Notes under the pieces: generated by a model
The model's input: the letters and a program-made list of their open reading frames with translations, nothing else
What the model was told of the DNA's origin: nothing
Databases searched by the model: none
In this document: piece by piece, positions 47,011 to 59,394 of the stretch
Position numbering within the stretch: the stretch's first letter is position 1
Layout of the letters: each line of letters begins with the position of its first letter
Program-made: the position numbers and the translations under genes
Assembly (NCBI GenBank): GCA_030704615.1
Contig: CM060734.1
Span: 39,138,042 to 39,202,041, forward strand
Direction: 5' to 3'
Source of the DNA: Takakia lepidozioides
Taxonomy: Eukaryota; Streptophyta; Takakiopsida; Takakiales; Takakiaceae
DNA: 64,000 bases

Positions 47011-48422
47011 GCTCAAGAGTATTTTTCATGCTATGCCACTGCCATGGGCTGAGATTGCTAAGATTGCACATACATAGGCAAGTAAGATATTGTTAGATAA
47101 AAGAGAAGTATGACACTTTCTGAAGAAATCGTAAATTATGGTGTCTCTTGACACGGAAGGGGCTACAACTTGTTAGATACTTTTATTGACCAAAGATGCA
47201 TATGAAGGGTCTGAGTGTTTATGAGAGGTAAACTAGTCTTACATATTTTACGTTATCAATATCCCAGCTACCCCGGCGAGTTCGACTCTGAAAGCTCGAA
47301 TCACTTAAAATAATCCTCGCAAGGTGACGCCAAACGAAGGTAGCGTAACTAAGAGCCTCTTCCCCTTGCCGTACTGCCGCATTTTGAGGGAGGGCTCTAT
47401 CCAAATCGGACCTATCTACGGGGTTAGGTTGACCACTCCAATTTGGCGTTTGCGTAGAGATCTAATAGTAGTAAAATGCATGGCACGAGCAAATTGTGGC
47501 ATAGGTGTGGGATAGTTTTTGGTTTTGTTTCAAAATATTCATAATATGAGCTATGGACCCCACCTCAGACACCGGCCATGAAAAAGTCACCGGTGGTGAT
47601 AAAGTGTGCTGCCCTAGCATGGGCTAGTACAAGAAGTGGTTCATATTTGTGATGTTTGTTAAAGATTAATTGGTCTGGGTAGTGGTCATGACAAAAGATA
47701 AATTCGATTATATGGATGGTGAGGGTGAGGGCTGTTGGTATTACCGAGGAAATATAAAGTCCTACATATAAGCAATATATCCGAGCATAGTCATGCTAGG
47801 CAATGACATGGGTGGATGAAGCATGTGCATGGTTGGGGAATTATGTGGTCCGGTGGCCTACCTTGAAATGTGCCATTGTAAAGGGAACTCTAAAGAGGTA
47901 GGATAATCAGTGCATAACTAGACAACAAACGTAACAAAGACATCTTAAGACGATATGAGAGTAACAGTTTCAACAATGACAAAAGCATATATTATATAGG
48001 TAAAGTTTCTACAAGTGGACACCTTGATATGATAGTAGTTCATCTCCCACTCAAAATTTGGGGAGCCATGTTGTCCTTGCCATTTGTAGGGGTTTTTCTT
48101 TGTATCAAGAGCAAAGAGAGGAATGATGCCAACTGGAGTTATTGTAAACAAGAGTCTCTTCCCCTTACAGGTATTACACCATTTTGGGAATGGGTTCTAT
48201 GATACCCGAGTGTCAATCTTGCGTTTGTTGAGAATGAGAGCAAAAGGGGATCTAGTAGCAATAAATGTAGGCACAAAGACTCTCCTGGAGGTGTGGGAAA
48301 GTTTAGATTTTGTGTTAGGAGCAACCAAACTGGGCATGACTTTAAGGATAACTTTATTACACCAAATAATCCTTTTGAATTGATGGTGGGGACAAAGCAA
48401 CTCTCTCACAAGACAACCAAGT
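47011..48422. other. Gene-free stretch with a diverged repeat pair
   Basis: 47326-47520 and 48123-48305 are diverged copies sharing AGAGYCTCTTCCCCTT, CCATTTTGGGAATGG-like and GCGTTTG strings and a GATCTAGTAG/GATCTAATAG block. No open frame of any family was recognised. Confidence 0.45.
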
Positions 48423-48424
48423 TG

Positions 48425-48660
48425 TAGCCCAGTGGTAATGGGTACATACCACCTCGGAAGTGGTCGTGGGTTCAATCCACCCTTGGTGTCACAAAGGTGT
48501 CAACCTTCCTAACGAAAGGTAGTAACCCTTTGGGATGAAGAGACACCGGGAGGCGTCAAATATTAAAGAGAGAGAGAAGACTCCGGCCGAGGCCGACGTA
48601 ACTAAGAGCCACCGCCTTGCGGCTACTGCCTCCAGAAAGGGGGCCCTATGAAGTAAGCAG
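48425..48660 (+). mobile_element. tRNA-derived SINE
   Basis: Box A TAGCCCAGTGGT at 48425-48436 and box B GGTTCAATCC at 48469-48478, spaced as in a tRNA, start a SINE head. Downstream follow CACAAAGGTGTCAACC, a GAGAGAGAGAAG tract and the dispersed GACTCCGGC...TAACTAAGAGCCAC motif (48576-48612). The 3' limit is uncertain. Confidence 0.6.
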
Positions 48661-48679
48661 GTGTCTCCAACAAAACTTT

Positions 48680-48890
48680 GCATTAACTACTGAGAAAAGG
48701 AGAATCCTGCCCTTAGCGCAAGAGTTGAGCTTCACACATCATTTTGCTGGAGATAGGTGGAGAGGCAGATACTATTCTCTTTCAGGACTCCCAGTCTCCC
48801 ATGCGCCCCAAGGGCTCCCTACGGATGTTTCTTCAAAGTTTAAAGTAAATTTTCCTAAGGACCAGGATGAAACCACGATGATCTCAAGGT
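48680..48890 (+). mobile_element. LINE fragment
   Basis: Shares GAGGCAGATACTATT, CAGGACTCCCAGTCTCCCATG and CCAAGGGCTCCCTA with 22919-22985, just upstream of the LINE in ABCA2 intron 14. A short truncated piece of that family with no frame of note. Confidence 0.55.
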
Positions 48891-49537
48891 GTTAGGAAGG
48901 TATCACCTTGGTATATGGGATGAATCACTTCACATTGTGGCCAGACCTTGCTGCAGGTTGTGTGAACATGCCCACATGTTTTTTTGATGATCCATTAGGC
49001 CACAGGTTCTTCCCAATGCATGTTCCACTGCACCCAGTACTGCACATGCATATGTTCAAGGAATTGCGCTGCACTTGGTTAATCTAGTGAAGCAGCAGTG
49101 TTAGATCCAGTATTTACAATCTGGTCAAAAAATTTCCAAGCCATCTCTATTTCTTAGTATACTGCCAAGGCTTGTAAGTACAAGTATGAAGGTGTCATGC
49201 CTGAAAATGTTGGAAACACAGTAGCTGGGCCTCCTTTGAAACAACTACCTTTCAGCGCTATGGTAGCCAACAGTTTTGGGCAAAAGTTACCCGAGTCAGG
49301 GACGAAGGTAGCCCCATAAATGGTATGTGTGAAGTACATAACCTAGAAAATCTAGATGGTGAATCTAGATGGCCACAGAGAAGTCGCCAGTACTCTCTTG
49401 CTGTTGAAACAGGCTTCAGTATGCCAAGTCATTGTATGATATTACAGCCCCTCGCCGAGAATTCTCCAACAAAAACCCTGGGGTCTCCTCACCTGCATTG
49501 ACTGCGTGAGGGGTCAGCAGGACAAGCTTCTCCCAAG
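48891..49537. other. 3' flank of the aprataxin-like gene
   Basis: No further coding signal. Presumably contains the 3' untranslated region of the minus-strand gene ending at 49538. Confidence 0.4.
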
Positions 49538-52500
49538 TTACGGCAGTTCAATGGATGATGAAGTGACAAGGTAAGGGTGCTGTGGCAAGTCACTCGAGAG
49601 GGGAGTGTTGCAGGTGTGAAGATGATTTTTGAGACGGGGCATATTGGGCTGTGCACTCCGACAACGGTGACATCGAAGCTCCATGGCCAAGTAACTTTTC
49701 TCTGACTCTGAGCTGCAGGGCTTCACTTGACCATTCTTTTCAACCTCATTCAATATATCTTGTGAGTCCCGGAAAAAACCAGACGTAAAAGAGTTCCAGT
49801 GCTTTTTGTTCTTCAAGTTTGGGGAATCAAAGTCTTGGCTTATCACATGCAAGTGCAACTGTTGCATGGAAGGAACCTGAACCAATACAAGAATCCATCA
49901 GATTTGCACCAGATGAATGAACTTTGGAAACAAACAGGCAGACAGATGGATGAACCTGAATGCAAGACATACCTGTCCATGTGAGCTGAAGGTCAAGTGA
50001 TGGAGCTTGATCCGTGCAAAACACTATCTTCCCCTGAAAACAAGTAAAACAGTGGAGGGAGGAGGTACGATATATACCGAATGGTAACCCAGGCGGAAAA
50101 TGAGCGACGGATCCTCCTGCAAGAACGATCTTGCCCAGGTCTGCCCAAGCGAATGCAAATGCCGCAAACTAGGAAGATGCTCTCCACGGACGTCATCGAT
50201 GCTATCTAGCCCATCCCTTCGGGCCACCACCAATACATGTTTCTTCCCCTGGCAATTCACCGTGTTGAGAAGCTCAATATTCAGGACAAGCAACTAGTTT
50301 GAATGATTCATTCCAATGTACTATATATTTACAGTGGGGCTGAAGCTAAACATGACTTTATCACCGGCCAGCCAGTATTAGTCAGAGTGATGACGAAGAA
50401 ATCTTCCTTTCCCCAGTTATTTACTAAGGACGAGCATCTCTGACCAGTTTGGGTGTTCCACACAATACTTGCCTTGGGTACAGAAAGCAGCAGGTAAAAC
50501 TTCACTCATATGTGTTACATATTTCAGTCCAGTGATTATCAGGTTTTGTACCTTGGGATAGAGGTCAACAACCACAACTGCTTCATCTGTGACTTGAAGG
50601 ACACTTGACGCATGCCGCTCGGGGTGCAAGGCAATGTTGCGCAGCGATTGAGCCCATGACCCCCATCTTCTAACCGGTCTGTCTTCATTTCTCTCCCTGG
50701 TTCCCCTTTGACTATCTTGAGGCGACGCAGTTCTGCTCCCATAACCACATCTGCTGTCATACCCATTCCGTCTCATCCTGATTTCTCTACCTACTAAGGC
50801 AATGCATCCATCCATGCCACATCCCCATATCCAAATAATGCACATTCCAAAAACTTGAAATAAAATCCTTTTCCAAAACCATGCACACGTTCAAATTCAA
50901 CATACATACATACCCTAGTCCTTGATTGGGGAACCCCGCATCTCCTGAGAACCTCACACCCACTTCATCCCCCTTGCTCTGTTGTACAACTGAAGTATTC
51001 AAAGAACCACACCCTTCCCTGATCACTTCATCATCCCCTCCAAGTACTTCCTCAGCAGGACGCTCCCGTTTGGATTTGGTGTCCAGCTCCCTGGTGCCCT
51101 TTCGCTTAGCTGCTTGCATCAACATTGTGAATGCATTAACAGGTTTTGGCAGGGTACTTGAAGCACTACATTGGATGGCACTTCCACTTTTGCCACTTCT
51201 ACTTGCATCGGCATCCATCCGTGCAGATTCTTTAGGAACAGTTTCAATAGGAGTCCCTACCAGTGGCTTTGCAACTGTTGAGAAACTGGAAAAGAGACTC
51301 ACATATGTGGCCCGTAAGAGTTGGGCACCCTGAGTGTAGTCCCCAGCAAGGTAATTGGGTCTTTTGGGGTTCATATTTGGACCAAGCACATGGATGACAT
51401 GAGTTACTCCCTCCTCACTTCGAAGGGGACTTGATACAGGCAAAGGAACTAAAACGGCACTCCCAGGGATCAGAGTTTTGGCACGTTGCTTTGTGGCTTG
51501 CTCCAAGCCTGGGCCAGCAGCCTTGTAAATGGCTGCATTTACACCACCACCACCGGGTTTCAATCGCCTACCATGTTCACCAAGACAAAGTCTCAGTCAG
51601 TTAAGAGTGTACTTAAAAAATGTGACTGCATATACCCAAGACAAAGGGCAATCAGACATGTTTTTATCATTTTCATTTTCCAAGCTTTTTAAGAAAAAGG
51701 TGCAATCTATCCATTTAGATAGCCCATAAACAAACATACACAAATTAAGCACATAAGCTACAGAATACCAGGCTAGTTTATACTGGATCTAGAAGGAGCT
51801 GTGAGCTCACCAGTTTGCAGCATTGGCAACAACATTGCACCTTGGGCCTCCAGTTGAACGCATCTTGGTTATATCCCCAGCAAAAGTAAGGAACCGCTGT
51901 GGATCCAAGCCCCCCTTCATGGCCTTCCTACTGACCCTTGCCAACATGTCAGAATCAGCTAACAAGTCTACAAATACTAGCCTCAGCCCTGCATACTCTC
52001 CACTTCTTAAGAAGTCAGAGACAGTTTCCACAATGATGTCTGCTGCTTTTTCATGGTCAAACTGAAAGTCTGCGGTGGAGATCGATGGAAATGCTAGCGT
52101 GCGAGTCCCCTCATCCTCACCAGCATCAGCAATGCCACTTGAAACCACTCTATCCACTTTCTCATCTGTTGAACTGTTGTTGTTCATCATAAGACTAATG
52201 TCAGAAAGGATGACATTCGATGGGTCTACGGCTCCTAGATGCCTGTGCATGTGGGAACTGGCATGTTGAACTGGTTGACCTTTGACACCCTCACTCTCGT
52301 CATCTCTGCCTGCACTTTGACGGAATGGCTTCAAAGTACCCTTGCCTTCTTTGACACTAGCACCAAAGATACCAGAGGGAAGGTAAGCTCCAGGGCTCAG
52401 TTGCATGTAAAGACTAACAGCATTCTCCACTTCAGTATCTGTTCTACAGTATGTGATACGGATAAACCCCTCTTCTAGGGTGGGGGGCTTCCGACCCCGA

Positions 52501-53720
52501 GAGAACCGAAGAACCACCCCTGCAACGTCTGCACCCTGCAAGCCCCCTTCGTGCCCAGTCCGTTGCATTGCCCGCTGCACACACACACTTGCTGGGAGAT
52601 TGAGGACCAGGGCATGAGCTTCCACACTTTTGCGCCTAACCAATTGTATAAAGTCACTCCGCTGATTGACGTCAATGTTGCAACGGTCAATCAGAATGCT
52701 GTTTCCAGCAGACAGCGCCGCGGCTGCCTGCTTCAAACATTGCACTTTGGTGCCCCGTTTACCATGTGAAATCACATCCTGCGCCATCAAACAAACAGCA
52801 AACGAACATGGGCAACACTGCCTACTCAGGTGGTGGAAAGGCATTACCAGAAAATGTGATTTTGCAAACTCCACTAAAAGCCTCGGAAACAAATCAGAAC
52901 AGAAAAATGTAGATTGATCAATGGGCTTCAACTATTGCTTGTCAAGAAAATGAGCTGCTGTGTATGTGCAACTGTATAGGAGGAGGAGAAGAAGGGCGGG
53001 GGGATAGAGAGGCTAAAATGTGCTATCGTGATTGTGACAAACCTGGCAAATGCGAATCCAATTCCGAGCTGCATTTTCCATGACTTTATGACAGAAGGTG
53101 CTTTTGCCACTACCTGGTGGGCCCACCAACATCAGAACCACAGCACCTCCGTTGTCTCTGGAAATTGCCTCTCCATGAGCAAACGGGGTTGATGTGTCTG
53201 TCGCCTTGTTACCATCCTCTTCTTTCTTCAACAGTCTCTCGTAAGAACCTATGACTGGCCCCTGTCCTTCTTGGGTAGGTTGGCCTTCTCCGACAATCGA
53301 TGTTCTATTATTTGAAACAGCATGGCCCTCCCCTGACTTAATCCTTATTTCTGCTATCAAAAATTCAGGGAGACAATTAAGTCATCTTCTTGCCTCATAA
53401 CAGTGCCCCTACTGAACGATTCAGCAATGTGTTAGTGGTAAGTGGACTTAAAATGGCCACAATACTGTTCCATGGTGAAGACCAAAACAACGTTGCAACA
53501 CATCATGCTTGCAAACGGAATCATAGCACAGATAGATTTGAGAAGAGAAAGGACCCGAAAATTGTTTGGTAGAGGCGTCATTGCTAGGCCTGCCATCGTC
53601 ACTCTCCATTCCCGATTTTAGGGTTGGGGGATGCCAGAACTGGAGCCAATGCTCCGGATTCTTTCTGTAACACTCGGCTCCATATTTACAATCCGGGACT
53701 TTACCGGCACTTTCCATCAT
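49538..53720 (-). CDS. BHLH140: Aprataxin-like protein: PBZ finger, P-loop kinase, macro and HIT domains
   Basis: Likely removes adenylate from aborted DNA-ligation ends in the nucleus. Supported exons: 53720 to about 53555, 53353-53043, 52778-51811, 51567-50914, 50753-50552, 50248-50078, 49876-49538; phases agree from the second exon on. The first donor is unresolved (a phase-1 GT near 53555 or 53492). Domains: N-terminal PBZ zinc finger with Cys11, Cys17, His24, His30; a P-loop kinase with GPPGSGKST; a macro domain (LTFAGDITKM, VVANAANW, then Gly-rich KPGGGGVNAA); a HIT domain (DLYPK, HVLVVARRDGL, QLHLHVISQDF); and a C-terminal zinc finger, ELRCHRCRSAQPNMPRLKNH. Kinase-macro-HIT is the plant aprataxin layout; the Arabidopsis relative is annotated bHLH140, though I see no bHLH here. 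Start chosen at an ATG pair just before the finger. An upstream exon is possible. Confidence 0.88.
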
Positions 53721-54983
53721 AGTCCGATCTCGTCCACAGACTTCAAAAGCGACACGAGTCTCCTGTCTACTCTCCCGCTTCAATCCCCTTTGCCTCTGCT
53801 TCTGAGTACCGGGTCTCTTGACTCTGGCTTGGACCTCCGATCCTACTGTTGTCTTTGTACCTCTGGGCCCTTGTGTGAAACCAAGAAAGAATCTTCGGAA
53901 TCTCTGGTGTTTGGGTACAAATCAAGAATGAGGACTTGCAGACCGGTCGCTCTTTACTACTCGTATAACCCTGCCGAAATTTTCCTTCGTTATCCTAAGG
54001 GCATTGTATCTTGGCGCTCAACTTGAGGTTGGAGTCCGGAAACGTTGTAGAATCACTCAACACCGAGACTCAAGCTTAAGGGCACTGGTTCTTCACAATT
54101 ATCTGCTCAGACGATATAGTTCTGTGCAAGATGGAGGCTTGATGCAGAAGCATTGGTGGACGAGCTGTAGGTGTTGCATCCTCTTCGTTATGTCAGGATT
54201 AGCGAACCCAGAAGTCGAGCTTCAGAAACCTAGTTTGACGTATTGCAGGACTTCCTAGACTAGCAAGTACAGTTTCAGTAGCTTGCTGGTTCAGAAAACT
54301 TCATAACTTGCTATCACCTAATAGCTATTAGCCCACCTTTTCATCAGGAAGACCTTCTAGAGAAAATTTTCTGATCCACCCCAAATGACTATACTCATGG
54401 AGAAAGACAGGAACAAGCATACTATCCGATACTATACACCTTCAAATAAGAATGCTCAAATCGAGCCTGGTTTTGAGAGTTTCATGCTGCCCGCAAAAAT
54501 GGAATAACTTCACATATTCCGTATTAAAATTGCAACCTTGCTTTGCAGAACCATTCAACATTGATCCAAATTGACATTGGGGGAGCAATTCAAAAGGTTC
54601 CAAGATCACAAAGCACAGACAAATTACTTGAACCTCAGTCTCCTTTCAAGTCGGAATCATGGAGAACCTGTGAACTTAACCTCCAATCCATAAGAGGGAT
54701 AAAATCCATGACATTTCTCCACTGGTGTAGTTGGAACATCCATTATAAAAGCGCTTGGTATAAATACTTGACAGTTGAGACCCCACTTTAGGGTGCACAT
54801 AAGGAGGAATAAGGAGGGAAACACTACTATAAAAAGCAAGACTTCAATGACTCAAAGCCAGTCCCTCAATCAGCTGGACAGGAAGAAGAGAGGAAGAAAA
54901 TTGATCTCCAGTCCCACATTACTGACTTCAAAACCTGAAAATGGAAAGAGAGAACTGCAAGATGAGCGAAATTAGCTAATGAG
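53721..54983. other. Intergenic region between two minus-strand genes
   Basis: Promoter region of the aprataxin-like gene and 3' flank of the crotonase gene. No clear TATA box, repeat or further gene seen. A 131-codon plus-strand frame at 53631-54026 has no recognisable domain. Confidence 0.4.
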
Positions 54984-57900
54984 TCAAAGCTTGGCAGACA
55001 GTTGTGCCTGCTTGGAGGAGCGACCAGCAATAAATTGCTGCAGGACAGAAAAATCTTCTGGCCGCATGTTAGCATAGTACTCGTGGGCGCGGTCCTGCAG
55101 CAATTGCCCCATCTTCATCACCACCATGACAATCATCTTTGCTACTTCAAGGCAACACTATAGTTTATACAGCATACCTCACTAAGCAGAACCAACTCCG
55201 AATCAACCCACCAATCTTCTTGCACCCAAGGAAAAACCTAACATTTCAGTTTTCTTTTGTTCACACACTCTACATCCCACATCATTGGATAAGACCAATA
55301 CAACAAACCTTCTCGAGCTTGAGAGCCTCGCCAAGAGAGAGTTTGAGACCATCGCGGCTAACAGCTTTATATCTGATCACCATGCCTTGCTGATTTTTTA
55401 GAATGGCTTCTGCAATACCCCTAGCTGTGTTCATTAACTCGTCTGGGGCCACCACACGGCTCACCAGCCCCCACCTTTCCGCTGTGTATGCATCCAGTGG
55501 TACAGCTGCTAGTGATAGTTCCCGTGCACGAACTGGACCTATTATGCGTGGTAGCTTTTGGGACAGCCCCCATGATGGGAATATGCCAAACCTGCACAGC
55601 TTCAAAACGTGTCAAGACATATAAGGCAGAAGGCAGGTGCAACAGATCTTTAAATGAGAAGAGCTGATCGATCATTACTCCCTCATCATACATAAGAGAA
55701 AACATTGCAGATCCTACAAGAATGGAGTCTAAACACTGTCCCCAATTCTTCAACTGCCAATCTGATTTGATTTAAAAACCTGACCCTGATTCTTGGGGTA
55801 GATTGTGGGTAAATGCCCCCACAGATGGAGTAGAAAAGCAATGGGAGAGAAACATGACAGAGGGTCAAAGAATGGTGATGATGGAAGTAGGGAGGGAACT
55901 TTGGCAAAAATCGGACCCATACTTGCAGTGTGTATCCACGAACTGTGCATTCGAACTTGCAATGAGAATGTCACAAGCCAAGGCAATTTCAAATCCAGCA
56001 GTTATGCAATGACCGTTAATTGCACCGATGATAGGCTTGCTACACCGGTCCATCTGCACACTTACATCCTTGCCCTCATCCTTCACATCGCCCTGGAACA
56101 CTGTCTGTGCTGCTGTAAGATCCTGCAACCAACCCGTACTTTGTCACGCATGCAGCCGCCTGGAAATATCGTTTGAATCCACGAGGGCTCCAGGGAAAGC
56201 GGCATCCCTGCTCAATCTATTCAAAGAACAACGGACATTTTTGACCAGTTCAACCTTCTACAGTTGAATTCACAGCTGATGAAAAAGATACATCTCAAAT
56301 CAGGTTGCAAGTGGACCAAATTGCACATGACGAATCGCTCCTATTCAGAGTTCAAGACAGCATGATGTGAAACGCCAGCCTCTCTCTCTCTCTCTCACTG
56401 CTCTTGTTCCGCCCAAACTGAGAGCGGGGTCTATGGCCATAACCTTACCGCAAACATTTTCTTATGAGTACATTCTCTCTCTCTCTCTCTAACTCCAAAC
56501 TTCCATCCAAGTCGGGGTGCTCAGGGAGTGCATGTCAGCATGCTCCAAAACAGCTAATGTGGCTGTTCGGGGTGGGTTTGCCATTCCTCCCTTAAGCTCC
56601 CGACGCGATGAATTCAAAATCAGATGGTGGGGTCAGCTGCAACGTATGGCTAATAGCAGATATCCTAAGTTAATCGACTCTATATCTTGGAAGCAGGACC
56701 GCCCTGTCAAACAGGCTAAATCCTGGCGGAAAAGGGTAGAAGAGATTTTCAAGGATCTGAATCTTAGTCCACTAGCCATGACCCTGCTGGATAAATCTGG
56801 CTTCGAAGCTGAAGTTTCCGCAGCCATGTCTATTGCCAGGAAATTGTCTGAAGAAAATGAAGTTAGGCAGAAAACTTTCCTCAACCTGTTTCCAGTCTGT
56901 GACATGGGTGAGGCCATCATAGATGACCTCAAGGGTCTACCCACCCTCGGCACTAGACTGAAATTCAAACTCAGGGCGGGTAGCCTACCTTTGAACAACA
57001 AACAGTCGCAGAGAGGAAAAGGGGGATTGTAAGTGCCCGTTGTGTGGGCAACCTGAAGGCAATGTTCACTTCCTGATTCATTGTCCTGGGTACTCTCACC
57101 AACGGGACACCCTCTTCCATTCCATCAAGGAAATTGTGCCTGTACCTCTGTTTAACAACTTTGAAAATCTTGCCCTTTTGGGGTCTATTGGGCAAATCAC
57201 ACACATCAGATTGATGCTTGTGTGAAGGGATTTCTGGAGGATATCTGGAAATCCCGGATCCACTGTTTATTCCAAGGTAAATCATACTACCGGCGTCAGC
57301 CCCTGACAAAGGTAGTTTCTGTCCCTTTATGTTCCGTTCAAGGCGCGGGGTCAATGGCCACAAGGCTACGGCAAACAATGTCCTATGAGTACAATCTCAC
57401 TCCAAACTGTTGGCCGCAAGGCTCGTGACGAGTAAACGCCACCCGCTCGCAGAAATCGTCCCGCACAAATTGCTGTAATTCCCTTATATGTGTATCTTGA
57501 ATCTCGTCATAAACTGTCTCGTGAATTTCGTCGAAGAAAGAACCAACCCTCATGACATGGAACACTACCTAACAACCAGAAGCTTCTTACATGACCATAT
57601 TGAAGGATTTACCGAAAATTGAACTGCAATACAGAGTACAGCTGAATTGCTACTATTTAGAAAGCACCCCGCTTTGCCGAGAGAGCAATCTACTCCTTGC
57701 TCATTCACTGGCTTACCAATAACCACTGCCCATGCTGACCTCAACATATTGAGTCCCCACCCTGGGATTAAGAGAGAAGGGAGAGAGAAAGAGACCACGC
57801 CAGTACTGAAGGCCCGGCCAGAGCCAGTAAGAACTATAACTTTGACATCAGGGGACTGATCCAATTCTTGGAAGACTCTGGCCAGCCTGGTGATCAGGCT

Positions 57901-58038
57901 GTGGGTAAGTGCGTTAAGTGCTCGAGGCCTGTTGAGAGTGATGGTGGCAATTCCGTTGCCACTCCGATCCAACAACAATTCTGCCTCTCCACCTTCGTCC
58001 CTCGCATCGGAATTGTCATCGTTCTGTTGATACCCCAT
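54984..58038 (-). CDS. ECHIA: Peroxisomal enoyl-CoA hydratase/isomerase-like crotonase (4 exons)
   Basis: Crotonase-fold enzyme acting on acyl-CoA, resembling plant ECHIA (probable enoyl-CoA hydratase 1, peroxisomal). Exons: 58038-57796, 56122-55923, 55591-55309, 55094-54984; GT-AG and phases agree; 278 residues, near the family's ~265. ATITLNRPRALNAL opens the fold, FSTGV joins DLTAAQ across intron 1 in the oxyanion-hole region, and PIIGAINGHCITAGFEIALACD holds the second oxyanion Gly and the Glu matching the first catalytic Glu of hydratases. The position of the second catalytic Glu is occupied by THCKF, so hydratase activity is uncertain. The C-terminus SAKL is a type-1 peroxisomal targeting signal. 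Intron 1 carries a LINE fragment. Confidence 0.92.
56400..57425 (+). mobile_element. LINE fragments in crotonase intron 1
   Basis: Antisense to the host gene. 56410-56490 is a LINE tail (ACTGAGAGCGGGGTC, TTATGAGTACATTC) joined through a CT run to 56500-57030, an earlier part of the same LINE (LRECMSACSKTANVAVR, SWKQDRPVKQAKSW). 57030-57425 then follows with CPLCGQPEGNVHFLIHCPGY and again the tail. The piece order is rotated relative to an intact LINE, as in the ABCA2 introns. Confidence 0.75.
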
Positions 58039-59394
58039 CGCTCAACCCCAAAGCTTTGCAGGCACCGTGACTGTCAGGCATGTCAGGGGTTGATGAACAC
58101 TCAACGTCGACCCACTGTCGGTGGCCTGGCGGTCCATCCCTGCCACATGGCAGAATTGAAACAATCCAATCATCCCCTCTCTCCTCTCCTCCCTGATGTG
58201 GCATAGTGAACACTATCCTAGGCCTTCTCAAATGGATCATAGCCGGGATACACTCGGGTTCACAGATACCCACCGAATCCTTTGTGAGCCTGATTTCGTC
58301 AAAACAGCCCAGTCAATCCGATGTAGCATTCACCATACTTTGATCCTTGTCTCTTCCGAACCTGGGAATATGCGTCTATCCTCTACAGGGACACTACTAC
58401 CTCTACAGGACATGTAGCAGGTAAGTTGGGCATGTTTGCCTATGACCCAACCAGTGTTGAACTGGTATGTCCATTCTTGACTACCAGACTGGTCCTGGTA
58501 TGAACCTTTTTCATACCAAGCTGGTATAGGTATCTATAGCCTCTATATAGGTATGAGCAATTTGGGTATGGATTGTATTTTGGGCTGTATATGAGTATGG
58601 TACTGGTATGGTCCCTTTTGTTTAGTGGGACTGATGAGAGCATATGAGCACCAGTATGGTATGGCTGCTGCTCACCAGACATAGAAATGAATGTCATTAA
58701 GCACACAGCTAATTTTAGTCTAAACTATGAACACTAGGCAAAGGCAACCCAAAGTAAATTGAAAGAGCAAATGAAGTCTGAATTGCAGCATAGTCATGTG
58801 AAGCATCCAAGGGATATACTCACTCCTCTACTGTAGCAGGATAAGATGGGATTGTTAGCTCGTAGGACTTGTCTTGCCCAATAGAATATGGAATCCACTG
58901 TAGAGCTAGACTCTTGTCTTGCCAGTCACGTTAAGCAGAATACAGATCAGGGGCCTTATCCACGCTAAGACTTTCCACATACATCCCTAATTTATTTATA
59001 GTCAAGAGAATGTTGAGGTCATCCTTTATCCTGGGCGAAGGAAGGGATGGGATAGATTCCAAGGTTTGCATCTGACTGAGAGTGGAGTAAATAAGGGGAT
59101 TCTTCCCTCTTTCAATGCAAAGCTTGCAATAACTTTGGGCTGAGAGGAGGGAGTCCCCAAGCAATCTTTCAAGGCAACCACCCAAGTCGGCCATTCTCCT
59201 TTGCCTAGCCTTTAAAGAAAAATAAACTGGGGAATTATTTCACCAGCTAAAGACCAATTTAAGCCCTGCTTTCAGCTTAAGAGCATCGTCATAAGATTTC
59301 TATGAAGACTAGGTTGCTCTTAGCCTATGGCAATTGGGTTGTCCTGATTGGACATGGTAGCTACACTTGCAACGTTGCCACCACCCAACTACCT
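58039..59394. other. Crotonase upstream region, gene-free
   Basis: 58430-58690 is a low-complexity stretch rich in GGTATG/ACTGGTATGG. A minus-strand frame at 59194-58931 (MADLGGCLERLLGDSLL start) has no recognisable domain; it may be LINE sequence left of the copia insertion, but this is weak. Confidence 0.4.

Noticed and set aside
53721-53783. Longer start of the aprataxin-like protein at 53783
   Set aside because: The codon there is TTG, not ATG; the first ATG pair in frame is at 53720.
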